Shown: positions 18,701-26,999 of the stretch, in pieces | How positions within the stretch are numbered: the first letter of the stretch is position 1 | Layout: each line of letters opens with the position of its first letter | Assembly: GCA_022827345.1 (NCBI GenBank) | Contig: JAJDTB010000012.1 | Span: forward strand, 1 to 62,727 | Length of the DNA: 62,727 nt | Direction of reading: 5' to 3' | Source: Gemmatimonadota bacterium | GTDB taxonomy: Bacteria; Gemmatimonadota; Gemmatimonadetes; Longimicrobiales; Gaopeijiaceae | Program-made: the position numbers and the translations under genes | Notes under the pieces: generated by a model | Told to the model about the DNA's origin: nothing | Databases searched by the model: none | The model's input: the letters and a program-made list of their open reading frames with translations, nothing else

Positions 18701-20065
18701 AAGGTCGAGTGCGAGGACCCGTCCCACCGAATCCGTGCTCACCCCGTGCCATTCGCTCACCGGCACGTCGTCCAGCCAGCCGTCGGAACGCGTCCAGTCA
18801 CTTCCCCCGGTGGCCTCGTAGAGAGACACGAGCGCTTTCCTGTCGTCCTCGTTGCACACCGGTCCCAGCGCAACGTCAAGCTGCGCCAGCCACCCTATGA
18901 AACCGGTTTCGTCGGGGATACAGAGATCCTCGTTTTCCGCGAAGTGGAAGAACCGGAGCCGTTCGAGTTGCACCAGGGCGGGAGGAACCAGACCGATCAG
19001 GTCATTCGACTGGATGCTGAGCCTCGTGAGATTGGGCAGGTTGCCCAGCTCGGGCGGGATCCGGCCGGCGAGGAACGTGTGGTTCAGGCGCAGATCCTCG
19101 AGGTTGGCCAGGTTGGCCAGTTCGGCCGGGATCTCGCCGGTCAGGCCATTGACGCCCAGGAATAAGCTCCTGAGGTTGGGCAGCCTGGTCAGTTCGAGAG
19201 GAATCGGCCCCCGCAACCGATTCCACTGGAGATTCAGGGTCTCGAGGTGTGACAGGCGGCCCAGTTTCGCCGGAATCGTCCCGGTCAGATTGCTCGAAGC
19301 GAGTTCCAGCGCGGTGACGTGACCATCCGGCCCGGTTGTCACTCCGTGCCATTCGCCGATCGGCCGATCCGACATCCAGCCGTCGTCCTCGATCCAGACA
19401 GAACCCTGCGCGGCTTCGTAGAGTGCCGCGAGCGGGCCCCAGTCCGGGTGGGCCACCGTGACCGGCACGGTGCCCGGCACATCTGCCGACGTGGCCGTGA
19501 CGGTGACCACGCCCTCGACAATGCCGTGCACCAGTCCGGACCCGTCCACCGTGGCGACGGCGGTATCACTCGACGACCATGTGAATCCGCTGACGGGCAC
19601 CGTGAACCCGTTCGCGTCCCAGGCTTCCGCCGTCAAGCGCAGCGTATCGCCCGCAGACACCTTGCCGGGAAAGGGCAGCACCTCGATCCCCTTCACCAAT
19701 TGCGCCACGGTTACCGTTGCGCTCCCCGACGCCGCCCCCGCGCTCGCGGTGATGGTGGAGGTCCCGTTGCCCACCGATGTGACGAGTCCGGCCCCGTCCA
19801 CCCTTGCCACTCCGGTGCTGACGCTCACCCAGGTCACAGCGGCCCCGTCCATGATCCGGCCGTTCTGGTCGCGGACCTCCGCGCTCAGTTGCACGGTCTC
19901 GCGCAGTGCCGTGAACTCGGCCGCGGCAGGGCTCACAGTGATGGTCGCCGGCACGGGAGGCTCCGGTCGCGGCGCGGGATCCGTCGTGCTGTCGCCACAA
20001 CCGACGGCCCAGGCGGCAGCTGTCAGAATCCCCCAGGCAAAGATGGATTTGCGGAGGCGGCTCAT
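15782..20065 (-). CDS. Giant lipoprotein: Ig-like (BIG2), plant-type LRRs and metzincin protease (paralogue)
   Basis: A 1427-aa paralogue of the neighbouring gene with the same domain order. The lipobox is AWAVGC (Cys23), then two Ig-like domains, LRR modules starting near residues 209, 407 and 536, and a C-terminal metzincin domain with HELGHNLGLNH (His1178, Glu1179, His1182, His1188) and Met-turn DVMSYC (Met1230). ATG at 20065 is chosen because it starts the signal peptide directly (MSRLRKSIFAWGILTAAAWA); an in-frame GTG further up would only add the shadow of the previous gene. It begins 8 bp after the flavoenzyme stop, so it appears to be in the same transcription unit as the peptide importer. 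The LRR stretches differ from the paralogue in repeat content, as expected for diverging binding surfaces. Confidence 0.85.
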   Translation of the reverse strand: MSRLRKSIFAWGILTAAAWAVGCGDSTTDPAPRPEPPVPATITVSPAAAEFTALRETVQLSAEVRDQNGRIMDGAAVTWVSVSTGVARVDGAGLVTSVGNGTSTITASAGAASGSATVTVAQLVKGIEVLPFPGKVSAGDTLRLTAEAWDANGFTVPVSGFTWSSSDTAVATVDGSGLVHGIVEGVVTVTATSADVPGTVPVTVAHPDWGPLAALYEAAQGSVWIEDDGWMSDRPIGEWHGVTTGPDGHVTALELASSNLTGTIPAKLGRLSHLETLNLQWNRLRGPIPLELTRLPNLRSLFLGVNGLTGEIPAELANLANLEDLRLNHTFLAGRIPPELGNLPNLTRLSIQSNDLIGLVPPALVQLERLRFFHFAENEDLCIPDETGFIGWLAQLDVALGPVCNEDDRKALVSLYEATGGSDWTRSDGWLDDVPVSEWHGVSTDSVGRVLALDLSDNGLAGRLPELLAPLTSLTALQLDGNEGLTGPLPLTLSALSIEALRYRDTGLCVPVAESFAEWLAAIPSHEGTETECLSLSDRETLELLYEAVGGAEWKDDENWLSGQPLGEWTGVETDTVGRVVALRLPRNDLAGRLPPQLGYLDQLRELDLSGNRLEGPIPAQLGDLSNLTLLNLGENELEGPIPPRLGDLTDLSQLLLWVNELVGPIPPELGSLTNLLVLGLGINELEGPIPPQLGNLANLYYLYLDGNRLEGPIPPELGNLSRLYELILNRNRLSGSIPSWLGSLPNLTRIGLGENWLTGSIPPDLGSLPGLTELVLGRNYLTGSIPSTLADLSSLVHLDLRRNRLTGGIPSGLGALSSLERLNLSGNELAGRIPAELGDLPGLQLLSMAGNQLSGPFPPALARLARLKRFHLTDNAEMTGILPAGLTALGELEELILTGTDLCAPADTAFQEWLSEMKVARVPGCAVDAGSSAYLTQAVQSLDYPVPLVAGREALLRVFVVASRSGSAGIPMVRATFYLDGVESHAVDIPGSATPIPTEIEHARSALDRSANVIIPGSVIQPGLEMVLEIDPDGTLSPELEVMKRIPEEGRTPVQVKTLPSLDMTLIPFQWAPNPGSWIVDVASGMAESPHTHEMLGDVRAMLPVADIDAEVHEAVLTSTTNSLDLLRETHLIRTLESGTDYYLGILPEHVVGAPVGVAFLGFRIGFSVADPFVIAHELGHNLGLNHAPCGGAGGPDPAFPQTDGSIGAWGFDFRAGGRLVSPRTRDVMSYCGPPNWISDFSFTKALNFRLEGDGRLDPLARTAGAEPTRSLILWGGADEDGTPFLEPAFVTDAAPSVPQSGGAHQLVGRSATGDELFSLSFDMPELADAEAGSSFVFALPVPADWVGPPESITLSGPGGSATTNRTTDQPMAILRDSASGEVRGVLRGEDAMDVMRVAAEALGPTGPRMQVLFSRGIPDEEDWRP

Positions 20066-20073
20066 GAGTAGTT

Positions 20074-21510
20074 CTAGCAAGTACGGACGACGTGCGTCAA
20101 GCACTGTTTCGCCGTAACCTGTTCCCCGTTTGACGGAATCGTACGCCGGAGGAAGCGGTTGCGGAATACGCCCCTCGGATCGAACTGCCTGCACGTCGCT
20201 ACGAATTCCCCAAGTCCCGGATAGCCGCGCCCCACTCCTGCCTCACCCGGAGGAAACCACTTTCCCCAGTGCAGGCGCGCGCGAAAGCGCGACGACAAGC
20301 CTTCGGCCAGGAAGGCCGCCATGCGCTGAAAGGGCTCCCGCGGCTCGGTCAGGGTGATGAGGCTGATCGCGTACCAGTCCTGCTCTCGCATCCCGTGGCA
20401 GGAGGCCATCGAGATCAGGGTGTCGTCCGGCAGCACCCGGCGAATGCAGATCGGGTAGTGGTGGACGTATGAACCGCGTTCGTCCTCCCGCCGCAGAACC
20501 TCTACGACGAAATCGACGGCTGCCGCGAGGTGCTCGCGCGTTACGAATGCTTCCATTTCCAGGTGCCGGAAGAGATCGTGACGCATCAGGAGTTGACGGT
20601 CGCTCCGGTCGGTGACCCGCCACCGCGGAAAGAGGAATGCCGGAAGAAGGCGCCGGTACAGCAGGTGGACGAGCCGACGGCTGCGCATCAGCGAAGCGGA
20701 GAACTTCGCGCACAAGTGCAGCGCGACATCGATCACGATGAGCCAGTAGGCCCGGTACAACGCAGCCCACCCGGTCCGGCGAGCTTCGGCGGCGACACTC
20801 CGCTCGTGCACCAGCACCGTCCAGGCATGCGGGATCAGATAGAGCTGCTGAAGCGGCGCTTCGACCTCGCTCTCGAGCGCCGCAGTCAATCCGGGCCGCC
20901 ACGTGCACCGCTCGCGCACGAAGTACTGGGGCACGCAGGGCAGAGTCACCTCTAGCACGACGCCCATCGCCCCGACCGAGCATCGAGCCGCGCGAAGCTC
21001 GCGTCCCGCATCGACAATGCGCACCCGCGCCTCCCCGTCCTTCCGATAGCACGCGATCCGCATGGACGCCACGTAGTGCGACATCGAATGGCGCCCCGAT
21101 CCATGGGTGCCCGTCGCGACCGCCCCGGCGATCGTCTGGCGATCGATCAGTCCGATCGAGGGTAGCGTCAGTCCGCGTTTTGAGAGGTGTTTGAGGAGGG
21201 CGCCGATCCTGACCCCGGCTCCAGCTGTCACAAATCCGGTGTCACCGCACACGCGAATGTGATGAAAGTGTGTCAGGTCGACGAGCACGTCACGATTCTT
21301 GATGCCCGGGTTCCACGAGTGCCCGGCCCCGACCACGCGGATCGTGCCGTCGCGGTGGTCGTTCAGGATCTGCAGCACTTCGTCCTCGGTGCGCGGCACG
21401 TAACGCCGGCGGGGCGTGAAGCGGATGTTGCCGCCAAAGTTGGAAATCGGGCGGCCTCCGCTCGCGTCCGCGCAGTCTCCGCGCCGCGTACGGGTGCGGC
21501 CGCCGGTCAC
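20074..21510 (-). CDS. FAD-linked sugar-lactone oxidase family protein (D-arabinono-1,4-lactone oxidase-like)
   Basis: A 478-aa flavoenzyme of the VAO/GlcD-like superfamily. The FAD domain shows [21 protein letters not shown] (the His at the place where this family often links FAD covalently) and [13 protein letters not shown]. The C-terminal half matches the ALO domain, ending with the FDPRGVFRN segment. Relatives oxidise aldonolactones or alditols with oxygen. GTG at 21510 overlaps the upstream ATPase stop by 4 bp (GTGA), which decides the start; extending further would only read the ATPase gene out of frame. A hydrophobic stretch near the middle ([15 protein letters not shown]) may be membrane-associated. 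It is the last metabolic gene before the LRR lipoproteins. Confidence 0.8.
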   Translation of the reverse strand: MTGGRTRTRRGDCADASGGRPISNFGGNIRFTPRRRYVPRTEDEVLQILNDHRDGTIRVVGAGHSWNPGIKNRDVLVDLTHFHHIRVCGDTGFVTAGAGVRIGALLKHLSKRGLTLPSIGLIDRQTIAGAVATGTHGSGRHSMSHYVASMRIACYRKDGEARVRIVDAGRELRAARCSVGAMGVVLEVTLPCVPQYFVRERCTWRPGLTAALESEVEAPLQQLYLIPHAWTVLVHERSVAAEARRTGWAALYRAYWLIVIDVALHLCAKFSASLMRSRRLVHLLYRRLLPAFLFPRWRVTDRSDRQLLMRHDLFRHLEMEAFVTREHLAAAVDFVVEVLRREDERGSYVHHYPICIRRVLPDDTLISMASCHGMREQDWYAISLITLTEPREPFQRMAAFLAEGLSSRFRARLHWGKWFPPGEAGVGRGYPGLGEFVATCRQFDPRGVFRNRFLRRTIPSNGEQVTAKQCLTHVVRTC

Positions 21511-22352
21511 GATGCCCGCCCCGGCCTGCGCGGCAGCGCCGAAAGCAGGGCTCGCGTGTACGGGTGCCGTGGCTGCCGGAAGAGTGCCGCCACGGGGGCG
21601 GTTTCCACGATCTTGCCTTGATGCATCACAGCGACCCGGTCGCACAGGTGCCTGACCATCCGCAGATCGTGGGAGATGAAGAGATAGGTCAGCCCGAATT
21701 GCTCCTGGATGTCGGCGAGCAGGTTGACGATCTGGGCCTGGATCGAGATGTCGAGGGACGAGATGGGCTCGTCGCAGACGATCAGGTCGGGCGTGAGCGC
21801 CAGGGCGCGTGCGATGCCGATTCGCTGCCGCTGACCCCCCGAGAACTCGTGCGGCATGCGCGCGGCGAGGCCGGGATCGAGTCCGACGATGCGCATCAGT
21901 TCGGCGACCCGGTCGCCCCGTTCGGCACGTTTCAGCGGCGTGTGCTGCAGCAGCGGCTCCGCGATCGAGCGGCCGACGCTGAGGCGCGGATTGAGCGACG
22001 ACTGCGAGTCCTGGAAGATCATCTGCATGCGGGGGCGAAGCGCGCGCAGCTCCGCGGCCGACGCGGTATCGAGATCGACGCCGTCAAAGACGATCCGGCC
22101 CGAGGTGGGGCGGGTCAGGCGAAGGACGGTGCGGGCCACCGTGGTCTTGCCGCTCCCGCTTTCGCCGACGAGTCCCAGCGTCTCGCCGCGGTGGAGACGA
22201 AAGGTCACCCCGTCGACCGCGCGCACCGATCCGGTCAGGCGCTGGCTGGCCCCGCGCCGCACGGGAAAGTGCTTTTTCAGGTCGGCGACTTCGAGGAGCG
22301 GCTCAGCGGGAATCGTCCATCCCCGGTTCCATATCCCGCCAACAGGCCGCAC
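21507..22352 (-). CDS. Oligopeptide/dipeptide ABC transporter ATP-binding protein (OppF type)
   Basis: ATPase subunit of a peptide-type ABC importer. Walker A is GESGSGKTT, the Q-loop lies in [13 protein letters not shown], the signature is [16 protein letters not shown], Walker B is [12 protein letters not shown], and the H-loop is FISHDL. The OppF/DppF C-terminal [13 protein letters not shown] is present. The start is unclear: no ATG lies between the OppD stop and the first conserved strand (EPLLEVADL). GTG at 22352 gives 281 aa and a 50-bp overlap with OppD; other rare starts nearer 22310 are possible. It lacks the longer C-terminal Cys-containing tail that its OppD partner has, which is normal for OppF. 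Confidence 0.88.
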   Translation of the reverse strand: MRPVGGIWNRGWTIPAEPLLEVADLKKHFPVRRGASQRLTGSVRAVDGVTFRLHRGETLGLVGESGSGKTTVARTVLRLTRPTSGRIVFDGVDLDTASAAELRALRPRMQMIFQDSQSSLNPRLSVGRSIAEPLLQHTPLKRAERGDRVAELMRIVGLDPGLAARMPHEFSGGQRQRIGIARALALTPDLIVCDEPISSLDISIQAQIVNLLADIQEQFGLTYLFISHDLRMVRHLCDRVAVMHQGKIVETAPVAALFRQPRHPYTRALLSALPRRPGRAS

Positions 22353-23328
22353 GCGATCCCTGCCCCACCGCAAGGAGCGGCGGTGCCTCCCGCCGGCAGC
22401 GCTCGAACACGTGCTGACACCGCTCCGCAAAGGGACACCCATCCGGTGGGGTGGTCATGGCGGGCGGCTGGCCGGGGATCGCCGTCAAACGCTTCCGGTC
22501 GCGATCGTCGAGCGCCGGCAGCGACGCCAGCAGCCCACGGGTGTACGGATGCGCAGGCGCGCCGAAAAGCCTGTCCGCCGGCGCGGTCTCGACGATGGAA
22601 CCGGCATACATCACCGCCACCCGGTCGGCCAGGCTCGCAACAACGCTCAGGTCGTGACTGATCCAGATCATCGCCATCCGCCTGGCGGCCGTCAGCTCGG
22701 CGACCAGATCCAGAATCCGCGCCTGCACGGTCACGTCGAGCGCGGTGGTCGGCTCGTCCGCAATGAGAAGCGCGGGATCGCACGCGAGCGCCATCGCGAT
22801 CGTCACCCGCTGGCACATCCCCCCCGAGAACTGGTGCGGATAGTCGTCGATCCGTTCAGCCGGGCATGGTATCCCGACCGAATCAAGGAGTTCGACCCCG
22901 CGCTCCCGTGCTTCGCGACGCCCCAGCCCGCGATGCACCTCCAGGCTCTCGGTGAGCTGCCGCCCGATGGTGAGCACGGGATTCAGCGAGGCGCGGGGAT
23001 CCTGGAAGATCATCGCGATCTCGGCGCCGCGCACCCGCCGCATGCCCTCTTCGTCGAGGGAGAGGAGGTCGCGGCCCTGAAAGGTCACCTCGTCCGCGCC
23101 GACATGCGCGCGATGGGTGGGCAGCAGGCGCAGCACCGAGAGCATCGCGGCCGTCTTGCCGCACCCGCTCTCACCGACCAGTGCCAGGGTTTCTCCGCGC
23201 CGCACGGAGAAGCTGACGCCGTTGACCGCGTGGACAACGCCGTGGTCGGTGAGGAAGCGGGTGCGCAGGCCGCGGACGCGCAGGACGGGGCCGGTGTGGT
23301 CGGCCGGGGCGGGGACGAGGTCCTTCAT
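22303..23328 (-). CDS. Oligopeptide/dipeptide ABC transporter ATP-binding protein (OppD type)
   Basis: A 341-aa ABC ATPase. It carries Walker [10 protein letters not shown]-loop [12 protein letters not shown], signature [16 protein letters not shown], Walker [13 protein letters not shown] and H-loop WISHDL. The C-terminal OppD/DppD extension contains CPFAERC with further cysteines, the pattern that binds an iron-sulfur cluster in some homologues. ATG at 23328 overlaps the upstream oxidoreductase stop by 4 bp. Pairs with the following OppF-type ATPase and the permeases at 28474-30293; separated from the permeases by four metabolic genes, so the importer genes are split around the catabolic genes they presumably feed. 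Confidence 0.9.
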   Translation of the reverse strand: MKDLVPAPADHTGPVLRVRGLRTRFLTDHGVVHAVNGVSFSVRRGETLALVGESGCGKTAAMLSVLRLLPTHRAHVGADEVTFQGRDLLSLDEEGMRRVRGAEIAMIFQDPRASLNPVLTIGRQLTESLEVHRGLGRREARERGVELLDSVGIPCPAERIDDYPHQFSGGMCQRVTIAMALACDPALLIADEPTTALDVTVQARILDLVAELTAARRMAMIWISHDLSVVASLADRVAVMYAGSIVETAPADRLFGAPAHPYTRGLLASLPALDDRDRKRLTAIPGQPPAMTTPPDGCPFAERCQHVFERCRREAPPLLAVGQGSRAACWRDMEPGMDDSR

Positions 23329-24473
23329 GATGGCTCCCCGCCGAGCACCGGGCCTTCCCCGGTGGGTCGCGCCAACGCGGGTCGCGAAGCGCAACGGTCT
23401 CGCAGCTCCTGCAGGGTCACCCATCCCCCGCTCGCCAGCGACTCGATGCACGCCTGCACCACCAGCAGGCTCTCGAGGTGATCGCCGGCCGTCGTCACCG
23501 GCTCCAAGTCCCCGCGACAGGCCCCCAGGAACTCGGCCAGGAGTCCCCGGGTGTCGTCGACGAAGGGCGTGCAGGGTTCGAGCGGCTCGACCACCGGCGC
23601 CTCGGCCTCGCCGTCCCCCTTGAAGTTGGGCCCGCGGAGTCCCAGCCCGCGATCGAAGTCGACGCGCACCAGGTCATCGAACTGCTCGCGCTGTATCAGC
23701 GCTCCGCCCTCGAACTCCGTCCGCCACCGGAAGTGCATGCGATTCCACGCCGCGGTCCAGGTCCCGAGGTAGTTCGCGCGCACTCCGTTCTCGAAGCGGA
23801 TAAGGACCGAGACGCAACAGTCGCCGGCATACGTGCTCCACGACGGCCGCCACGTGTCGCACACCAGCGACTCCACCTCCGCGTCGTAGCAGTAGCGCAG
23901 CAGATCGAAGTGGTGGATGCTCTGCTCCAGCAGCATCGGGTGCGCCATCGACATGACGTAGTCGTTCAGGTCGTCCCTGTTGCCGTCGCGCTGTCTGTGG
24001 TAGGTGAAGTGCGCATAACTCGGCGCGCCCAGCTCTCCCGTGCGGACGTAGCGGCGAATGCGCTGCGACGAGGGGAGGTAGCGGAAGTTCATCCCGACGA
24101 GGAGGTGGCGCCTGGCCGCCCTGGCCCGCGCGATCAGGTCGGTGACTTCGTCGAGGTCTTCCGAGAGCGGCTTCTCGCAGAGGACGTGGAGGCGGTGCGC
24201 GAGGGCCCGGCTGACGAGTGCGTGATGCGTGGAGGGCGGGGTCGCGATGATTACGGCGTCGGCGTCGGCCTGGGGGCTGTCCAGCACGGCGGCCAGGTCG
24301 CGCGCGACGAGGGCCGCCGGGGCGTGACTGTCGCGGGCGCGGGTGGCACGGGCTTCGTCAGAGTCGGCGATGCCGGCCAGCGAAGCGTCCGCGGCCTCGC
24401 CGATGACCTGCGCCCACATCGCCCCGCGGACGCCGGCGCCGACGAGGATGACGCGGACAGGACTGTCCCTCAC
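23325..24473 (-). CDS. Gfo/Idh/MocA family oxidoreductase
   Basis: A 382-aa NAD(P)-dependent oxidoreductase. The N-terminal Rossmann motif is ILVGAGVRGAMWAQV, with IIATPPSTHH and the family's catalytic/cofactor CEKPLSEDLDE. The C-terminal alpha/beta half carries EQSIHHFDLLRY, where the family's catalytic His is found. Substrates are usually sugars, inositols or sugar derivatives. GTG at 24473 is the only start near the Rossmann strand. Sits 67 bp after the aminotransferase and overlaps the OppD ATPase gene by 4 bp. With the flavoenzyme two genes on, it hints that part of the imported compound is a sugar or polyol; that is inference. Confidence 0.88.
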   Translation of the reverse strand: MRDSPVRVILVGAGVRGAMWAQVIGEAADASLAGIADSDEARATRARDSHAPAALVARDLAAVLDSPQADADAVIIATPPSTHHALVSRALAHRLHVLCEKPLSEDLDEVTDLIARARAARRHLLVGMNFRYLPSSQRIRRYVRTGELGAPSYAHFTYHRQRDGNRDDLNDYVMSMAHPMLLEQSIHHFDLLRYCYDAEVESLVCDTWRPSWSTYAGDCCVSVLIRFENGVRANYLGTWTAAWNRMHFRWRTEFEGGALIQREQFDDLVRVDFDRGLGLRGPNFKGDGEAEAPVVEPLEPCTPFVDDTRGLLAEFLGACRGDLEPVTTAGDHLESLLVVQACIESLASGGWVTLQELRDRCASRPALARPTGEGPVLGGEPS

Positions 24474-24540
24474 GAGCTGTGCATCCGCAACGACATCCCG
24501 GACGCAGGCCTTCGGCGCGGGTCCGCCCGTTCCGACCCGA

Positions 24541-25707
24541 TCACGAACCGCGCGCCGCTTTCACGAATCGCTCCATCCGGACCAGCGCCTCCCTCATCGA
24601 GTCGTACGGCGACAGCAGCGTGATCCGGATGTGTTGGTTCGCCGGGTCCGCGAACATCGTGCCAGGGAAGACCATCACCTGCTCCCGGCGCAGCAGTTCG
24701 AGGCAGAATGTCTCGGCGTCCAGGCCCGTGCTCGAAATGTTGACGTAGACGTACATGCCGCCGCCTGGCAGTCCGTACGAGATGTCCATGGCATCGAGGC
24801 GGCGGAGCACGAGTTCAAGGCGGCGTTCGTACTCGGCCAGCATCGTGGCGACGGCTGCATCGCCGCTCTCCAGGGCCGCAAGCGCGCCGCGCTGCAGGGC
24901 CGGCGGCGTGCAGATGCTGAGCGTGTGCTTGATCTCGACGGCCGCCTCCATGAGCCACTCCGGGGCGGCCAGGTAGCCGACGCGCCACCCGGTCATCGCA
25001 TACGCCTTCGAGAAGCCGTTGACGGTGACCGTGCGATCGCCCATGCCGTCCAGCCCCGCGAGGCTGACGTGCTCGGCACCGCCGAAGAGCAGCTTCTCGT
25101 AGATCTCGTCCGAGATGACCAGCAGATCGTGCGCTTCCGCCAGCTTGGCGATGCGCTCCAGTTCGGCGCGGGGCGTCAGTCCCCCGGTCGGATTGTTCGG
25201 GTTGGCGATCACGAGGAGCTTCGAGCGGTCGGTCAGCACCCCACCGATCGCCTCGGCCTTGAGGGCGTAGTCGTCCTCCTCCAGCGTCGGCACATCCACG
25301 ATCCTGCCCCCGGCCAGCTTGACCATGTAGTCGAAGGCGTTGAACCGCGGGGCCTGGAGCACGACCTCGTCACCCGGATCGACCAGCGCGAGGATCGCGA
25401 TCAGCAGCGCTTCCTGCGCCCCGTTGGTGACGATGATCTGGTTGGCCTGATAGTTAACATTATTGTTTAGTTTCAGCTGAAACGCGATCGCCTCGCGCAG
25501 TTCCGGCAGGCCTGGAGGCGGGGAGTAGTGGGTATAGCCGCCGATCAGGGCGTCCGCGCCGGCCGCGACGATGGCGGGCGGCGTCTCGAAATCGGGGTCG
25601 CCGCGTCCCAGTGCGATGATATCATCGAGGCCGGCGGCCAATTCGAGCATGCGCGTGCGGAAGGACGACTTCACGCTCACGGCGCGGGCGGCGAGTCGTG
25701 CGGCCAT
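24541..25707 (-). CDS. PLP-dependent class I/II aminotransferase
   Basis: A 388-aa fold-type I aminotransferase, cytosolic, moving the amino group of an amino acid onto a 2-keto acid. Family landmarks: GDPDFETPP, YSPPPGLPELREAIA, IIVTNGAQEAL, ANPNNPTGG, ISDEIYEKL, the Schiff-base lysine Lys234 in NGFSKAYAMTGWRVGY, and the C-terminal arginine in HIRITLL. ATG at 25707 overlaps the amidohydrolase stop by one base (TGATG). Residues 79-86 (KLNNNVNY) are encoded by an AT-rich segment that also occurs, in the same register, inside thiI; see the repeat at 25450-25473. The longer open frame upstream is a shadow of the amidohydrolase gene. Confidence 0.92.
   Translation of the reverse strand: MAARLAARAVSVKSSFRTRMLELAAGLDDIIALGRGDPDFETPPAIVAAGADALIGGYTHYSPPPGLPELREAIAFQLKLNNNVNYQANQIIVTNGAQEALLIAILALVDPGDEVVLQAPRFNAFDYMVKLAGGRIVDVPTLEEDDYALKAEAIGGVLTDRSKLLVIANPNNPTGGLTPRAELERIAKLAEAHDLLVISDEIYEKLLFGGAEHVSLAGLDGMGDRTVTVNGFSKAYAMTGWRVGYLAAPEWLMEAAVEIKHTLSICTPPALQRGALAALESGDAAVATMLAEYERRLELVLRRLDAMDISYGLPGGGMYVYVNISSTGLDAETFCLELLRREQVMVFPGTMFADPANQHIRITLLSPYDSMREALVRMERFVKAARGS
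25450..25473. repeat. AT-rich 24-bp element shared with thiI (copy A)
   Basis: Within the aminotransferase gene the plus strand reads ata, one base, then TTAACAT, two bases, TTGTTTAGTTT. The same 24 positions recur at 33076-33099 with 21 matches. In the sense direction both copies encode K-L-N-[NK]-[ND]-V-[NK]-Y in the same frame, though the two proteins are unrelated. AT content here is far above the flanking DNA. Confidence 0.6.
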
Positions 25708-26951
25708 CAGGCCAACTCCGGCCGCGAATACAGCAGGCTCCCCCGCACGAACGTCATCCGCACCCGCTCCAGCGCCCCCAGATCGGCCAGCGGGTTCCCA
25801 TCCACCACGATCACGTCCCCCTCCTTCCCCGCCTCGACCGTCCCGATGCGGTCGTCCATCCGGTTCATGATCGCCGCCTCGCGGGTCGCGCTCATGATCG
25901 CCGCGTGACTGTCCGCGACCACCCCCACCTCGATCATGAACTCCATCTCGGGGACAACCACCCCGTGCCGCACTGCCGGACTCCCCGCGTCCGTCCCGAA
26001 GACGATGCGCACCCCGGCGCGCGCCGCGCGCAGCAGCCCATCGTACCGGCTCTTGTCGGCGACCGCCCGCTGGCGCTCCCGGATCTTCCACTCCGGGATG
26101 TTGTACTTGCGCGCGATCTCGGGCTTCGACTGAATCACCACCGGCGAGAATGTGGTGATGATCGGCACGCCCCGCTCCACCAGCTTCGCGATCGTCTCGT
26201 CGGACATGCTGCCGCCGTGCTCCACCGTGTCGATCCCGAAATCGACCGCCCGTGCGATCGCCGCATCGAAGGTGGCGTGCGCGGTGATGGGAAGTCCGTT
26301 GCGATGGGTCTCGTCGACGATGGCCTCGAGCTCCTCGTCGGTGAACTCGAGGAGGTCGTGGCACATCATGATCTTGATGAGGTCGGCGCCGGCCCGGACC
26401 TGCTCCCGCACCGCGCGCCGCATCTCGTCGGCGCCGGTGGCCTCCCGGCAGCACCAGTAGGTGTGGCCGCCGGTCTGGACGATCGCCTCGGCGCAGATCA
26501 GCAGGCGCGGGCCCGCGAACACCCCCTGCTCGACCGCCTGCCTGGCGAACTCGCCGCTCCGGTTCATCCCCAGGTCGCGCACCATCGTGATCCCGCCGCG
26601 CAGGTTGGCCAGCATGTTGGCCGCCGCCTTGTAGGCACTGATCTCGGGGGCGTCGCCCATCGACTGGGCCGCGAGGTCGTGGATGCCGTCCCAGGCGAGG
26701 TGGGCGTGGCTGTTGATCAGGCCGGCCAGGATCGTACCGCCCGTCGCGACGACCGCCGGACCATCCTCCGGCGCCGCGCTCCACTCCCCGGCAGACACGA
26801 TCCGGCCCTCGTGCAGGGTGACGTGGCCGTCCTCGATCACCTCATCCCCCACACCTGTGATCACGCGGCCGCGGAGGGTCACGGACGCCGGCGGGCGCGG
26901 GGCCAGGTCCTGCAGGACGGGCTGGAACTTCCAGGCTGATGCTTCGGGCAT
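25707..26951 (-). CDS. Amidohydrolase family protein (imidazolonepropionase/prolidase-like)
   Basis: A 414-aa metal-dependent amidohydrolase. After a small N-terminal beta domain it shows the metal site NSHAHLAWDG, a lysine candidate for metal bridging in DLIKIMMCHD, then ITAHATFDAA and TVEHGGSMSD (metal His residues) and the C-terminal Asp in IVFGTDAGSP. The family hydrolyses cyclic amides, Xaa-Pro or N-acyl amino acids. No signal peptide; cytosolic. The N-terminus (MPEASAWKFQPVLQDLAP) is slightly long but ATG at 26951 is the obvious start. It follows the TIM-barrel gene by 48 bp and is coupled to the aminotransferase, consistent with hydrolysis of an imported compound followed by transamination. 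Confidence 0.9.
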   Translation of the reverse strand: MPEASAWKFQPVLQDLAPRPPASVTLRGRVITGVGDEVIEDGHVTLHEGRIVSAGEWSAAPEDGPAVVATGGTILAGLINSHAHLAWDGIHDLAAQSMGDAPEISAYKAAANMLANLRGGITMVRDLGMNRSGEFARQAVEQGVFAGPRLLICAEAIVQTGGHTYWCCREATGADEMRRAVREQVRAGADLIKIMMCHDLLEFTDEELEAIVDETHRNGLPITAHATFDAAIARAVDFGIDTVEHGGSMSDETIAKLVERGVPIITTFSPVVIQSKPEIARKYNIPEWKIRERQRAVADKSRYDGLLRAARAGVRIVFGTDAGSPAVRHGVVVPEMEFMIEVGVVADSHAAIMSATREAAIMNRMDDRIGTVEAGKEGDVIVVDGNPLADLGALERVRMTFVRGSLLYSRPELA

Positions 26952-26999
26952 CGTGCTTTTCTCCCCCGGTCGGTCGTGCGCGGCCGGCGTCCGCGCGGG

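Noticed and set aside
12900-19300. Regular ~72-bp periodicity that could suggest a CRISPR or tandem DNA repeat array
   Set aside because: The period equals 24 codons and translates into leucine-rich repeats; bases vary at degenerate positions, and there are no identical repeats with unique spacers.
25615-25630. Palindrome CGATGATATCATCG in the aminotransferase gene
   Set aside because: It encodes conserved family residues (DDIIALG region) and has no second copy that I could find.
24541-26784. A 747-residue open frame that could be read as a fused aminotransferase
   Set aside because: The N-terminal half is out of frame with the amidohydrolase and low-complexity; the aminotransferase starts at ATG 25707.
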